From the NCBI GenBank assembly GCA_041398745.1, contig JAWKUB010000003.1:248001-312000 (forward strand): a stretch of 64,000 bases of DNA, written 5' to 3'. The notes beneath the pieces were generated by a model that worked only from the letters and a program-made list of their open reading frames with translations, had not been told where the DNA came from and ran no database searches. Origin of the DNA: JACKHO01 sp041398745 (lineage in GTDB: Bacteria; Planctomycetota; Planctomycetia; Planctomycetales; Planctomycetaceae). A program made the translations under genes and the position numbers. Position 1 is the stretch's first letter; each line of letters starts with the position of its first letter. Positions 27,225-35,000 of the stretch are shown piece by piece.

Positions 27225-28799
27225 ATGCGATTCAATTTGCGTGCTGTGCTGACAACGCTAACAGCATTTTCTCTCGCCGTCGGCATCGGCTCGACACTTC
27301 AGGCGGCAGGGATTGCCAAACAAGGCGAACTGGCGCCCATTCAGCGAATTGACGGAGCCAAGCCCCGAAACGTGGTCTTCATTTTGACCGACGACCATCG
27401 CTACGACGCCATGGGGTTCACAGGGCACCCGTTTCTGGAGACGCCACATCTCGATTCGCTGGCGTCGAATGGAGTGCATTTGAAGAACGCGTTCGTCACG
27501 ACATCACTCTGCTCGCCGAGTCGGGCCTCTATTCTGACGGCTCTCTACACGCACAAGCATCGGGTCATCGATAACAATCGCCTCGTTCCGGACGGCACTA
27601 TTTTCTTTCCCCGCTATTTGCAGAAGGTGGGTTATGAAACGGCGTTCATTGGCAAATGGCACATGGGCGGCGCCAGCGACGAACCGCGCGAAGGGTTTAA
27701 CCACTGGGTGAGTTTCCGCGGCCAGGGAAATTACCTGTCCCCCGGTCCGAAGTACACATTGAATGTCGACGGGAAACGCGTTCCGCAGCGGGGCTACATC
27801 ACCGATGAACTTACCGACTACGCCGTCGACTGGCTCAAAGAACGCAGCGACGACAAACCGTTCTTCCTGTATCTTTCACACAAGGCGGTTCACGCCAACT
27901 TCACCCCGGCTGAACGGCATGCTGGTCGTTATGCCGATGTTAAGTTGAGCCTGCCGCGTGGCGAAGAAGTCACTGCCGAGAATAACGCGCCTCGCTGGGT
28001 GCGCGACCAGAAGAACAGCTGGCACGGTATTGATTTCTCCTACCACAGCGACGCTGGACTCGACTACCTTTATCGTCGTTACTGCGAGTCAATTCTGGCC
28101 GTGGATGACTCCGTCGGTCGTGTGTTGCAGCAGTTGAAAGACATGGGGATTCACGACGAGACACTCGTCATCTACATGGGTGACAACGGCTTCATGTGGG
28201 GTGAGCATGGTCTCATCGACAAGCGCGTCGCCTACGAAGAATCAATGCGTGTTCCGATGATGATGCAATGTCCCGCCCTCTACAAAGGTGGCAAGGTCGT
28301 CGAGAGCGTTGTGGGGAACATCGACATCGGTCCCACCGTCATACACGCGGCCGGAATTCAAACACCCGACTATATGGACGGCCAGAGCTTCCTTGACCTG
28401 CCAAACAAACCGGACATGCCGTGGCGGGACAAGTTCCTCTACATCTATTACTGGGAGAAGAACTTCCCCCAGACACCCACGCAGTTCGCCCTGCGTGGCG
28501 ACCGCTACAAATACATTACGTACTACGGATTGTGGGACACCGACGAACTCTACGACCTCCAGTCCGATCCTGGTGAGACCCGCAATCTCATCCACAACCC
28601 CGACTATCAGAAACTCGCCAAGGACATGGAAAACCAGCTCTACGAAATGCTGGGGCAAGCGGGTGGAATGGACATCCCGATGAATCAGCCGAGTGGCGGA
28701 TCGCAGAACAAACGCTGGCGGGAACGTGGTGGTGATGAGGCCGCTGACTTCCCCAAGGCGTTCACCGTGGACGAGCCGCTGAATCGCAACGCTCAATAG
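27225..28799 (+). CDS. Type I sulfatase, exported
   Basis: This 524-residue protein has a signal peptide (about residues 1-28, ending near LQAAG). The sulfatase core begins NVVFILTDDHRYDAMG, whose paired aspartates (56-57) bind calcium. The active-site motif TSLCSPSRASILT contains Cys96 in CSPSR, which would be converted to formylglycine. Other conserved parts are FIGKWHMGG, VIYMGDNGFMWGEHG and the C-terminal DRYKYITYYGLWDTDELYDL. Start context is good (AAGGAAC, 27211-27217). Planctomycetes carry many such enzymes, usually for sulfated polysaccharides; the exact substrate cannot be assigned. A terminator follows at 28858. Confidence 0.95.
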   Translation: MRFNLRAVLTTLTAFSLAVGIGSTLQAAGIAKQGELAPIQRIDGAKPRNVVFILTDDHRYDAMGFTGHPFLETPHLDSLASNGVHLKNAFVTTSLCSPSRASILTALYTHKHRVIDNNRLVPDGTIFFPRYLQKVGYETAFIGKWHMGGASDEPREGFNHWVSFRGQGNYLSPGPKYTLNVDGKRVPQRGYITDELTDYAVDWLKERSDDKPFFLYLSHKAVHANFTPAERHAGRYADVKLSLPRGEEVTAENNAPRWVRDQKNSWHGIDFSYHSDAGLDYLYRRYCESILAVDDSVGRVLQQLKDMGIHDETLVIYMGDNGFMWGEHGLIDKRVAYEESMRVPMMMQCPALYKGGKVVESVVGNIDIGPTVIHAAGIQTPDYMDGQSFLDLPNKPDMPWRDKFLYIYYWEKNFPQTPTQFALRGDRYKYITYYGLWDTDELYDLQSDPGETRNLIHNPDYQKLAKDMENQLYEMLGQAGGMDIPMNQPSGGSQNKRWRERGGDEAADFPKAFTVDEPLNRNAQ

Positions 28800-28857
28800 C
28801 GGCATAATCGTCAGAATAGTTCGCGATCGGCACGGTTTCGCCGACCGTTTACATCTC

Positions 28858-28899
28858 ACCCCGCATGCCGTATTCGGTGTGCGGGGTGTTGTCTTTTTT
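28858..28899 (+). terminator. Rho-independent terminator after the sulfatase gene
   Basis: Stem arms ACCCCGCA (28858-28865) and TGCGGGGT (28880-28887) are perfectly complementary, followed after a short spacer by TCTTTTTT. It lies 59 bp past the sulfatase stop and before ftsK. Confidence 0.8.
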
Positions 28900-28957
28900 C
28901 AACATCAGCGCGTGGGCGTGATAAGTTTGGAGAGTACCTCTCCCGGAGGAAAGGTAC

Positions 28958-31267
28958 GTGTCCCCGAATGGCGTCACTCCCGTGCTCGACACACAACGAC
29001 TCAAGACCGATTTACTCGCGCTGGCATTGCTGGCGGTCGTTGTCTTTACGGCTTTAGCTCTCTGCAGTTACAACCCTGCCGACCCGCCGTCCACGCTCGT
29101 CTTTCCGCCCGAAGCTCAGGCCACGAACCTCTGCGGACCGGTGGGATCGTTCATAGCGCATGTGCTGCTCAACGGCTTTGGACTGGGTGCTTACTTTTTG
29201 CTGGGTGCACTCATTCTGGCAGATTTGGCGTTCTTCTCACGTAAGCCCATCAAGGACCCCTTTGTTCGACTGGGGGGCATTGGTGTGCTGCTTGTCGGCA
29301 TTTGCCTCATCCTGCAAATCATTGTGCCACATATCGGCCCGGCTCCCGTTGTCGGTAGCGGCGGATACGTCGGCGCCCTCGGGAAGGGACTGCTGACAGA
29401 CAAATTCTCCACTGGCGGCTCGGTCATCATTGTGTCGACGCTGCTTTGCACCGGTCTCCTGCTGACCACCGAAGGATTCTTTTTCCGCTTGGCGTTTCAA
29501 ACGGTCGCCCTGCCGGTCCGTATGATGCTCTGGCCGCTGTACGGTAAGAAGACTGCACAGATTGTGAATAACGAGTCCATTTCGTCGACTCCTGTTGGCA
29601 AGGCGGAAATCGAAGCACCGGAACCGCCTCCGGTGGAAGAAGCGCCCATCGAACCGAAAGGCGATTTGCGGGTGAATCCTCCGGTTGTCATTCGGCCACC
29701 GGTCACCGTGAACAAGAACTGGTTTGGATTCGGAGAAGTCGCCACCGCTCCGCGCGTGGGACTGCCTCCCGTCGAACTACTGGAAGAAGCGGAAGAGTTT
29801 CCGTTTGAACTGCTGGCGCTCAAAGCCCAGCACTCCGCCAGTGTTCTGGAACGGACCTTCGAAGAGTTTGGCTTGAATGTCAAAGTCACCGAAGTCGATA
29901 CCGGTCCCGTCGTCACGCAGTTTGAACTCGATCTCGAACCAGGACTGCGGGTTTCGAAAGTCATCAATCTCCAGGACGATTTGGCCATCGCATTGCGCGT
30001 TGCCGCCGTACGCGTGGTCTCGCCAATTCCCGGCAAGAACACTGTCGGTGTGGAGGTGCCGAACGACAAGCGCGTGACGGTGCGTTTGCGTGAACTGCTC
30101 GAAGCGACTCAGGAACAGGCAGCGAAGTCAGCCATTCCCATGTTCCTCGGCAAGGACGTCAGTGGGCATCCTTTGGTTGTCGACATGGCCAAAATGCCGC
30201 ACCTGCTCATTGCCGGTCGGACGGGTACAGGTAAGAGTGTGTGCCTGAACTCGCTGATTATCTCGATGCTCATGACGCGGTCTCCCGAAGACCTGCGTAT
30301 GCTCATGATCGACCCCAAAATGGTCGAGCTCAGCCCCTACACGCGCATTCCGCACCTCATGCATCCGGTCATTACAGACATGAAGAAGGCGGAGGCCGTA
30401 CTCGCCTGGGCCGTCGAGAAAATGGAAGAGCGTTACGACCTACTCGCACGAGTGGGCGTACGTCACCTCGACAGTTACAACAAACTGGGACGCGACGGAG
30501 TTCTCGAACGTCTGGGACTCGACCCCGACGACGACGAAGCCGCCGCGGTACCGGAACGGATGCCATACATTGTCATTGTCGCCGACGAAATGGCCGACAT
30601 GATGATGACCTCCGGCAAGGACGTGGAAGGCCACATTATTCGACTCGCGCAAAAGTCGCGTGCCGTGGGGATTCACCTCATTCTGGCCACGCAGAAGCCG
30701 ACCGTCGACGTCATTACCGGTCTCATCAAATCGAACTTGCCAGCCCGCATTTCGTTCCAGGTCTCCAGCCGCACGGACAGCCGTGTCGTGCTCGACGAGT
30801 CGGGCGCCGAGCGGTTGCTGGGGAACGGCGACATGCTGTACCTCGCACCGGGAACGAGTACCGTCACCCGCGCTCAAGGTGCGTTCATCAGCGATGAAGA
30901 AGTGCATGAGGTCATCAGCTTCTTTAAGGACTGCGAACCGCAGTACAGCGAAGAAATCGAAAAGGCCACTGCAGCCGCTGCCAATGCAAATAGCGCCGGC
31001 AGTACCGGCGGCGAAGGAAGCCGCGAACGCGATGCACTTTACGGTCAGGCCGTCGATATTGTGCTGCGTGAAGGCCGCGGCAGTGTGTCATTGCTGCAAC
31101 GCGCACTCGGAGTCGGCTACGGCCGCGCCGCCCGCATGGTCGACCATATGGCCGAAGATGGAATCGTCGGCGACTACAACGGTTCCAAATCACGCGACGT
31201 CGTCTGCAGCTTCGAAGAATGGGAAGACATGCGCGAACGCATGGGCTATGAAGCAGTCTATAATTAG
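28958..31267 (+). CDS. ftsK: DNA translocase FtsK
   Basis: The GTG start at 28958 is set by a strong ribosome site (GGAGGAAAGG) eight to ten bases upstream. The 769-residue protein has four hydrophobic N-terminal segments (about residues 25-190), a Pro/Glu-rich linker, an alpha domain near LEEAEEFPFELL to RVVSPIPGKNTVG, and the RecA-like motor. Walker A is LIAGRTGTGKSVCLN (near residue 420) and Walker B is PYIVIVADEMADMMM (near 545). The C-terminal gamma winged helix is present (YGQAVDIVLREGRGSVS, then QRALGVGYGRAARMVD). It pumps DNA at the division site and normally activates XerCD at dif. Length is typical of short-linker members. Confidence 0.97.
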   Translation: MSPNGVTPVLDTQRLKTDLLALALLAVVVFTALALCSYNPADPPSTLVFPPEAQATNLCGPVGSFIAHVLLNGFGLGAYFLLGALILADLAFFSRKPIKDPFVRLGGIGVLLVGICLILQIIVPHIGPAPVVGSGGYVGALGKGLLTDKFSTGGSVIIVSTLLCTGLLLTTEGFFFRLAFQTVALPVRMMLWPLYGKKTAQIVNNESISSTPVGKAEIEAPEPPPVEEAPIEPKGDLRVNPPVVIRPPVTVNKNWFGFGEVATAPRVGLPPVELLEEAEEFPFELLALKAQHSASVLERTFEEFGLNVKVTEVDTGPVVTQFELDLEPGLRVSKVINLQDDLAIALRVAAVRVVSPIPGKNTVGVEVPNDKRVTVRLRELLEATQEQAAKSAIPMFLGKDVSGHPLVVDMAKMPHLLIAGRTGTGKSVCLNSLIISMLMTRSPEDLRMLMIDPKMVELSPYTRIPHLMHPVITDMKKAEAVLAWAVEKMEERYDLLARVGVRHLDSYNKLGRDGVLERLGLDPDDDEAAAVPERMPYIVIVADEMADMMMTSGKDVEGHIIRLAQKSRAVGIHLILATQKPTVDVITGLIKSNLPARISFQVSSRTDSRVVLDESGAERLLGNGDMLYLAPGTSTVTRAQGAFISDEEVHEVISFFKDCEPQYSEEIEKATAAAANANSAGSTGGEGSRERDALYGQAVDIVLREGRGSVSLLQRALGVGYGRAARMVDHMAEDGIVGDYNGSKSRDVVCSFEEWEDMRERMGYEAVYN

Positions 31268-31631
31268 GCGGCGAGAAAGGCAGATTCACGTAACGGAAGA
31301 CCGTTCCAAGACTTCCTATGCCGTGATATTACGTCGCATCTGTCTTTCCCCCGACAAGGCCTTCCTGTTGCATCTCCCTGCAGGACAATCGTCCCCGCAT
31401 CCGAATGTGACTTTGCCAAATCAAGCCCGCGATGTAACGGAAAACCAGCATTCCAGTTGCGAGTTGCGGGTAAACGATGGGCACGTTACGTCGGTGACGT
31501 GTGACACGAGAAAATCCTTGTGACGAACAACCACAACGGGTATTCTGTCGAGAGTGTTACACAGAAAGCCAATCCCCGTTACACAGAAGAGTTTTCTGTC
31601 TAACGATTAGTTCTGCTGCTCATAGTTATCA
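31268..31631 (+). other. Intergenic region at the edge of an integron-like stretch
   Basis: No gene is visible in these 364 bp. Near the right end an 11-bp direct repeat GTTACACAGAA occurs at 31556 and 31578, exactly 22 bp apart, and could be an operator or promoter element. Further right, CTAAC (31600-31604) and GTTCTGC (31610-31616) resemble the outer core sites of an attC, placed 16 bp before the next gene. Confidence 0.45.
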
Positions 31632-32294
31632 ATGAACCAAACAAGCACCACAATTCGCGTTTCCGATAGCATCAAGGTGTTCGGATCTTCTCTCGTGCGT
31701 ATCGCCCCAGACATCGCTTCAATTCTGGTTGCCGTGTCCCGACTCGAACAGGAGCCGAAAGACGCCTTCGCAAAGGCCCACACTGGCGCGAAGGCCGTTC
31801 ATGACTACCTGAATTCCGCAAGCATTACCGAGGTCGGCTCATCTCGTATCACGCTGACAGAGGAGCATCGATACGATCGCGGTGAATCTCGGTTCGCGGG
31901 TTACAAAGCACGTCTCGGTTACAGCATCGTGTTGCGCGAACTCGATCGAGTAGAAGAGATCGTGATTGGGCTGATCGCGGCTGGCGCAAATGAGCTGACC
32001 TCGGTCACGTTTGAGACATCACGTCTGAAAGAAATCCGTGCAGAAGCTCGTACGCGTGCCGTTGCGGCCGCACGGGAAAAAGCAGAAGTCTATGCAACCG
32101 CATCGGGTGTAACAGTCGGTGACGTGATCACGATAGAAGACATAAATCCCGACGTGCTTTCCGGTCGCTACGAAGGTCATGTCCGTCAGGAACCAGTGAT
32201 CGACGACTCGGGAGACATCCAAGCAATTGATCCAGGTGCAATCACCGTTGGCGGTGCCGTCAGCATCGTGTACGCACTCAAGCACAGCAGCTAA
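31632..32294 (+). CDS. SIMPL (DUF541) domain protein
   Basis: This 220-residue protein has the SIMPL pattern: an N-terminal strand segment (IKVFGSSLVRIAPDIASILVAV), a central FAGYKARLGYSIVLRELDRV matching the usual SY-x-V-x-L core, and a helix rich in Ala/Arg/Glu (AEARTRAVAAAREKAEVYA) followed by GVTVGDVITIED. Most family members are exported, but I see no signal peptide here. Family function is poorly defined. The gene starts 16 bp after a GTTCTGC core and ends just inside an attC-like site, so it is laid out like an integron gene cassette. Confidence 0.82.
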   Translation: MNQTSTTIRVSDSIKVFGSSLVRIAPDIASILVAVSRLEQEPKDAFAKAHTGAKAVHDYLNSASITEVGSSRITLTEEHRYDRGESRFAGYKARLGYSIVLRELDRVEEIVIGLIAAGANELTSVTFETSRLKEIRAEARTRAVAAAREKAEVYATASGVTVGDVITIEDINPDVLSGRYEGHVRQEPVIDDSGDIQAIDPGAITVGGAVSIVYALKHSS

Positions 32295-32379
32295 CAAACC
32301 GTTGCACGCGGAGCCGCGGGCCGCGCGGTTTCTGAAATCAAAGTCGTTCGCCGCGGCCCGCTGAACGGTGACGTTCTGC
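32288..32379 (+). other. attC-like site (integron cassette recombination site)
   Basis: The outer core sites are CAGCTAAC (32288-32295) and GTTCTGC (32373-32379). Inside, AACCGTT (32297-32303) faces AACGGT (32364-32369), and GCGGGCCGCG (32316-32325) pairs perfectly with CGCGGCCCGC (32352-32361). A 26-nt unpaired middle follows the expected attC plan. It overlaps the end of the SIMPL gene and lies just before the next ORF. No integrase gene is in the window. The core heptamers deviate from the classical consensus, so this is a structural inference. Confidence 0.6.
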
Positions 32380-32401
32380 ATTCAAATTGACTCGCACGGC
32401 G

Positions 32402-32839
32402 ATGAGACCAATGGCAGCATTTTACACCCTTCTCTACGTTGCCCCTTCTGAAGATTCCGAAGCGATCGCAGTTGACGCCAACGAAGACGCAATGGAACGG
32501 TATCCAAATGCCTGGCTTCAACGCATTGGCGACGAAGAACTGGTCGCCCTTTGGGACATACTCGAAGGCGAAGACAATGACGGAACGCTGATGGGCGACT
32601 TGACCTATGCCTCGCCTGACGGGGAAGTGATGGTCATGGCCGCGCCGGAACAATTTGTAACTGCCGTGGGTAACATCGCTCACGATAATTTAGAACGCGT
32701 AGCCGAAAAATGGCGGTCTTCAGAACTTATGGCGCAGTGGGCGCATGCCGATGTGATCGCTGTTCTTAAACAGCTAACCGATATTTGCAAAACCTCAATG
32801 GAATCTGGACATCCGCTTCTTCAGGTCGGCAGCATCTGA
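32402..32839 (+). CDS. Hypothetical acidic protein, probable cassette gene
   Basis: This protein is about 145 residues; I give the ATG at 32402, and 32411 (MAAFYTLLYVAPSEDSE) is equally plausible, while the frame opens with TTG at 32387. I do not recognise the family. It is soluble and acidic, with no signal peptide or membrane segment: a beta-like N-terminus, then LQRIGDEELVALWDILEG and a helical C-terminus (EKWRSSELMAQWAHADVIAV). It begins 22-31 bp after an attC-like GTTCTGC core, as cassette genes do, which suggests recent acquisition. Confidence 0.65.
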   Translation: MRPMAAFYTLLYVAPSEDSEAIAVDANEDAMERYPNAWLQRIGDEELVALWDILEGEDNDGTLMGDLTYASPDGEVMVMAAPEQFVTAVGNIAHDNLERVAEKWRSSELMAQWAHADVIAVLKQLTDICKTSMESGHPLLQVGSI

Positions 32840-32883
32840 CATCAAGAGCTGGCAGACCTGCAAGACGCACTAAGAATGCAGAA

Positions 32884-33190
32884 TCGGGTAAGGGTCATCC
32901 TTGCGGATGACCCTCCCCACACCACCGGACATGCGGGTCCGGCTGTGTTCTCTCTTGGGGGGCGGTTCAGCGAAGGTGAGCAAGCCTGGCCCACAGCGTC
33001 TTTAAGCTGAGCAGTCCTTGTTCGGCGAGCCACGCATTCGTCAGCCCCACGCCGCTGGCAATTGTCTTGGACATGTGCCAGTAGCTTTGGCGGCTGCGTG
33101 CGTGACGAATCGCCTGACGCCTCGGAACGCCGAGCCGGGTGGCATGGCTGAGGGTGACCCAGTTTTTGGTGCCATGCTCACATCGCGTAG
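32884..33190 (-). mobile_element. 3' remnant of a group II intron
   Basis: Reading leftward, the end of a group II intron reverse transcriptase/maturase is followed by an RNA-like 3' segment. That segment contains CCGGAC-CCGCAT-GTCCGG (around 32922-32941), then TGTGGGGAGG and a nine-pair stem GGGTCATCC/GGATGACCC closed by a GCAA loop (32891-32912), ending TTACCCGA at 32884. The order and spacing suit domains V and VI. The 5' part of the intron and most of the protein are missing, so the element is inactive. The right boundary is approximate. Confidence 0.55.
32967..33180 (-). pseudogene. C-terminal fragment of group II intron reverse transcriptase/maturase
   Basis: The readable part is about 70 residues: NWVTLSHATRLGVPRRQAIR, then HARSRQSYWHMSKTIASGV and GLTNAWLAEQGLLSLKTLWA before the stop. 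This matches the DNA-binding/maturase C-terminus of intron-encoded proteins, where a small-residue/Arg/W-x-M segment is followed by a short helix ending in QGLxSL. The polymerase domain is absent. The frame is open a little further upstream (to 33251) but that sequence belongs to a fold-back repeat. Confidence 0.6.
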
Positions 33191-33232
33191 CAGGGTGAGC
33201 ATGATTGGGGGTTGACTGCACGTGAAGCCCGT

Positions 33233-33403
33233 GGCGGGTGGCTGTGGTCAATCTGTCGCGAATGGCGCTGTCTTTGAGTTTGGCTCGTTCGACAGATTGC
33301 CCCCAGGGCCAAGTGAACTTCCCACTTCACTGGGGGCAAATTGCTGTCTACACTTCTTGAGTTTCCCAAATCCAATTCAGCAATTTGACCCCAGCCACCC
33401 GCC
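33233..33403. repeat. Fold-back (MITE-like) element
   Basis: Ends GGCGGGTGGCTGTGGTCAA (33233-33251) and its inverted copy at 33385-33403 match at 18 of 19 positions. In the centre, GACAGATTGCCCCCAG (33291-33306) faces CTGGGGGCAAATTGCTGTC (33330-33348), so the whole 171 bp could fold as a cruciform. It holds no gene and abuts the intron remnant. Confidence 0.55.
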
Positions 33404-33430
33404 GCCAACGTGTGACACTTGATCGAAGCT

Positions 33431-33637
33431 ATGCAGCCGCAATCTCCTGATCCACAAAACTACAATGGTTGGCTGGTGGTGGGGCTGATCGTCTACTTTC
33501 TGGTCAATGTCTTAGGAGTGGGATTGGCGGCCACCGGTGTGATTCATCCGCCTTGGGGCATCCTCAATTTCTTCACCTTCGTCGGCCCCATTTTGGTGAC
33601 TGCCGGTTCGTGTATGGTTCAATTATTCAGTTCACAG
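33431..33637 (+). pseudogene. Small membrane protein gene interrupted by an IS3-family element
   Basis: Sixty-nine residues from ATG 33431 read as a natural protein with two membrane helices (NGWLVVGLIVYFLVNVLGVG and WGILNFFTFVGPILVTAGS). At 33638 the frame enters the insertion sequence and ends at an artificial stop at 33719-33721. No continuation is recognisable on the far side of the element at 34921, so the distal part was lost or never existed. The family is unknown. Confidence 0.5.
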
Positions 33638-33673
33638 TGGACTTACCCACGAATAGTGGGCGCTGGGTTAAGT

Positions 33674-34534
33674 TTATGCGGCCTGTTCGAAATTCAGCGG
33701 GGACTGGTAGTCCAGTGCTGAGTGTCGGCGGACGCGGTTATAGAAGACTTCGATGTAATCGAACAGGCTTTGCCTGGCCTGTTCCCGTGTTTTGTAATGC
33801 TCGTGGTGTACGAGTTCTTTCTTCAGGGTAGCGAAGAACGATTCCATGGGCGCATTGTCCCAGCAATTGGCTTTCCTGCTCATCGAGCAGGTGATGCCCT
33901 GCCTGGCCAGCAGTTGCTGGTAGTGTTCGCTGGCGTACTGCACGCCTCGATCGGAATGGGCCACGAGTCCAGTTCCGGGCAGTTCTCGCTGAACGGCCAT
34001 CTCCAAAGCATCGACGACGAGCCGGCTGTCGATCTGCTCGGACATTGACCAGCCCACGATCTTCCGGGAATACAGATCCTCGACAGCGGCCAGATACAGC
34101 CAGCCTTCAGCAGTCGGAATATAAGTGATGTCGGCCACCCAGGTCTGGTTCTTCATTGACGGTGAAAAGTTCCGGTCCACAATGTTCTCGGCAACGGGAT
34201 GATGGTGAGCCGAATTGGTGGTTGTGACTTTGAACCGTTTCACCGTCTTCGCCTGAATCCCCGCAGCCTGCATGCATTTCGCCACGGTTTTGCGGTTGCA
34301 GACATGACCTTGGGCAATCAGTTCCTGATGCACTCGGGGGGCTCCGTAAGTGTCATGATGCGGACGCTGATGAATTGTTCTTATCCGCTCAGTTAACTCC
34401 TGCCGACGCTGGTCTCGTGCGCTGAGGGGACGCTTTCGCCAGGCATAGAACCCGCTCCGCGATACCTCCAGCACGGCGCACTGTACGGCGATCGGCCAGA
34501 CCTCCCGATGCTCCTGGATGAAGGCGTATTTCAT
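33674..34534 (-). CDS. IS3-family transposase OrfB
   Basis: This 286-residue protein has an N-terminal HTH_21-type region (VSRSGFYAWRKRPLSARDQR) and an rve integrase core with the DDE triad: WVADITYIPTAEGWLYLA, GLVAHSDRGVQYAS and DNAPMESFFATLKKE. It ends with VRRHSALDYQSPLNFEQ, normal for the family. The ATG overlaps the OrfA stop (ATGA) and has AAGGAG upstream, so it could be made alone. A -1 frameshift in the A-run near the end of orfA would give the fused OrfAB transposase. Confidence 0.95.
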   Translation of the reverse strand: MKYAFIQEHREVWPIAVQCAVLEVSRSGFYAWRKRPLSARDQRRQELTERIRTIHQRPHHDTYGAPRVHQELIAQGHVCNRKTVAKCMQAAGIQAKTVKRFKVTTTNSAHHHPVAENIVDRNFSPSMKNQTWVADITYIPTAEGWLYLAAVEDLYSRKIVGWSMSEQIDSRLVVDALEMAVQRELPGTGLVAHSDRGVQYASEHYQQLLARQGITCSMSRKANCWDNAPMESFFATLKKELVHHEHYKTREQARQSLFDYIEVFYNRVRRHSALDYQSPLNFEQAA

Positions 34535-34854
34535 CGCGACTCCTTCGCGAAGAACATGGTGGCTTTTTTTAAAATGTCCCGCTCCATTCGCAGCCGCTCG
34601 TTCTCGGCCCGCAGACGCATCAGTTCCGCTTCCAGGGCTGATGGCTGAGCAGGACTGACCGACGTGCCGTGCTTCTCGAAGGACTTCTTCCAGTTCCGCA
34701 GCAGGTTCTCATGGACTCCCAACCGACGCGCCACCTCAGCCAGGCTGAGGCCCTGCTGCGTCACCATCTGCACCGCCTGCTGCTTGAACTCAGCCGTGTG
34801 CCGACGACGTGGACTGCCTGGCCCTGCTGCTGATCTGGACGTTTTCTTGCTCAT
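34531..34854 (-). CDS. IS3-family transposase OrfA
   Basis: This 107-residue protein has a helix-turn-helix (RRHTAEFKQQAVQMVTQQ, then LSLAEVARRLGVHENLLRNW) and a leucine-zipper helix (LEAELMRLRAENERLRMERD). It binds the IS ends and supplies the N-terminus of OrfAB. Near its end, codons TTA AAA AAA GCC form an A-rich slippery site; slipping back one base enters the orfB frame without a stop. Confidence 0.95.
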   Translation of the reverse strand: MSKKTSRSAAGPGSPRRRHTAEFKQQAVQMVTQQGLSLAEVARRLGVHENLLRNWKKSFEKHGTSVSPAQPSALEAELMRLRAENERLRMERDILKKATMFFAKESR

Positions 34855-35000
34855 CTTGTTCGCTCCTCTCCAGAGAGTCTACACCCTCCAGCGAGCGCCC
34901 ACTATTCGTCGGTAAGTCCAAACTGTCGTCGCCAATGCCGTGTTTTGTGGCGTTTTGTGTTCGGTGGAGTTTTTTAACCCTCCGCGGGCTGACTCGAATC

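Larger units (their letters stand above)
33638..34920 (-). mobile_element. IS3-family insertion sequence, apparently complete
   Basis: This 1283-bp element has inverted ends starting TGGACTTACC at 33638 and ending GGTAAGTCCA at 34920; the repeats match at 25 of 26 positions. Ends of the form TG...CA and the orfA/orfB layout on the minus strand are typical of IS3. Both transposase genes look intact. I find no target-site duplication in the flanks (CAG on the left, AAC on the right). Confidence 0.9.

Noticed and set aside
30241..31523. Two overlapping plus-strand frames of 218 and 287 residues
   Set aside because: Both are out-of-frame readings of ftsK, with Arg/Ser-rich shadow composition.
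32387..32401. TTG start at 32387 for the unknown cassette gene
   Set aside because: It lies only a few bases after the attC-like core and ATGs follow at 32402 and 32411, which are more natural starts.
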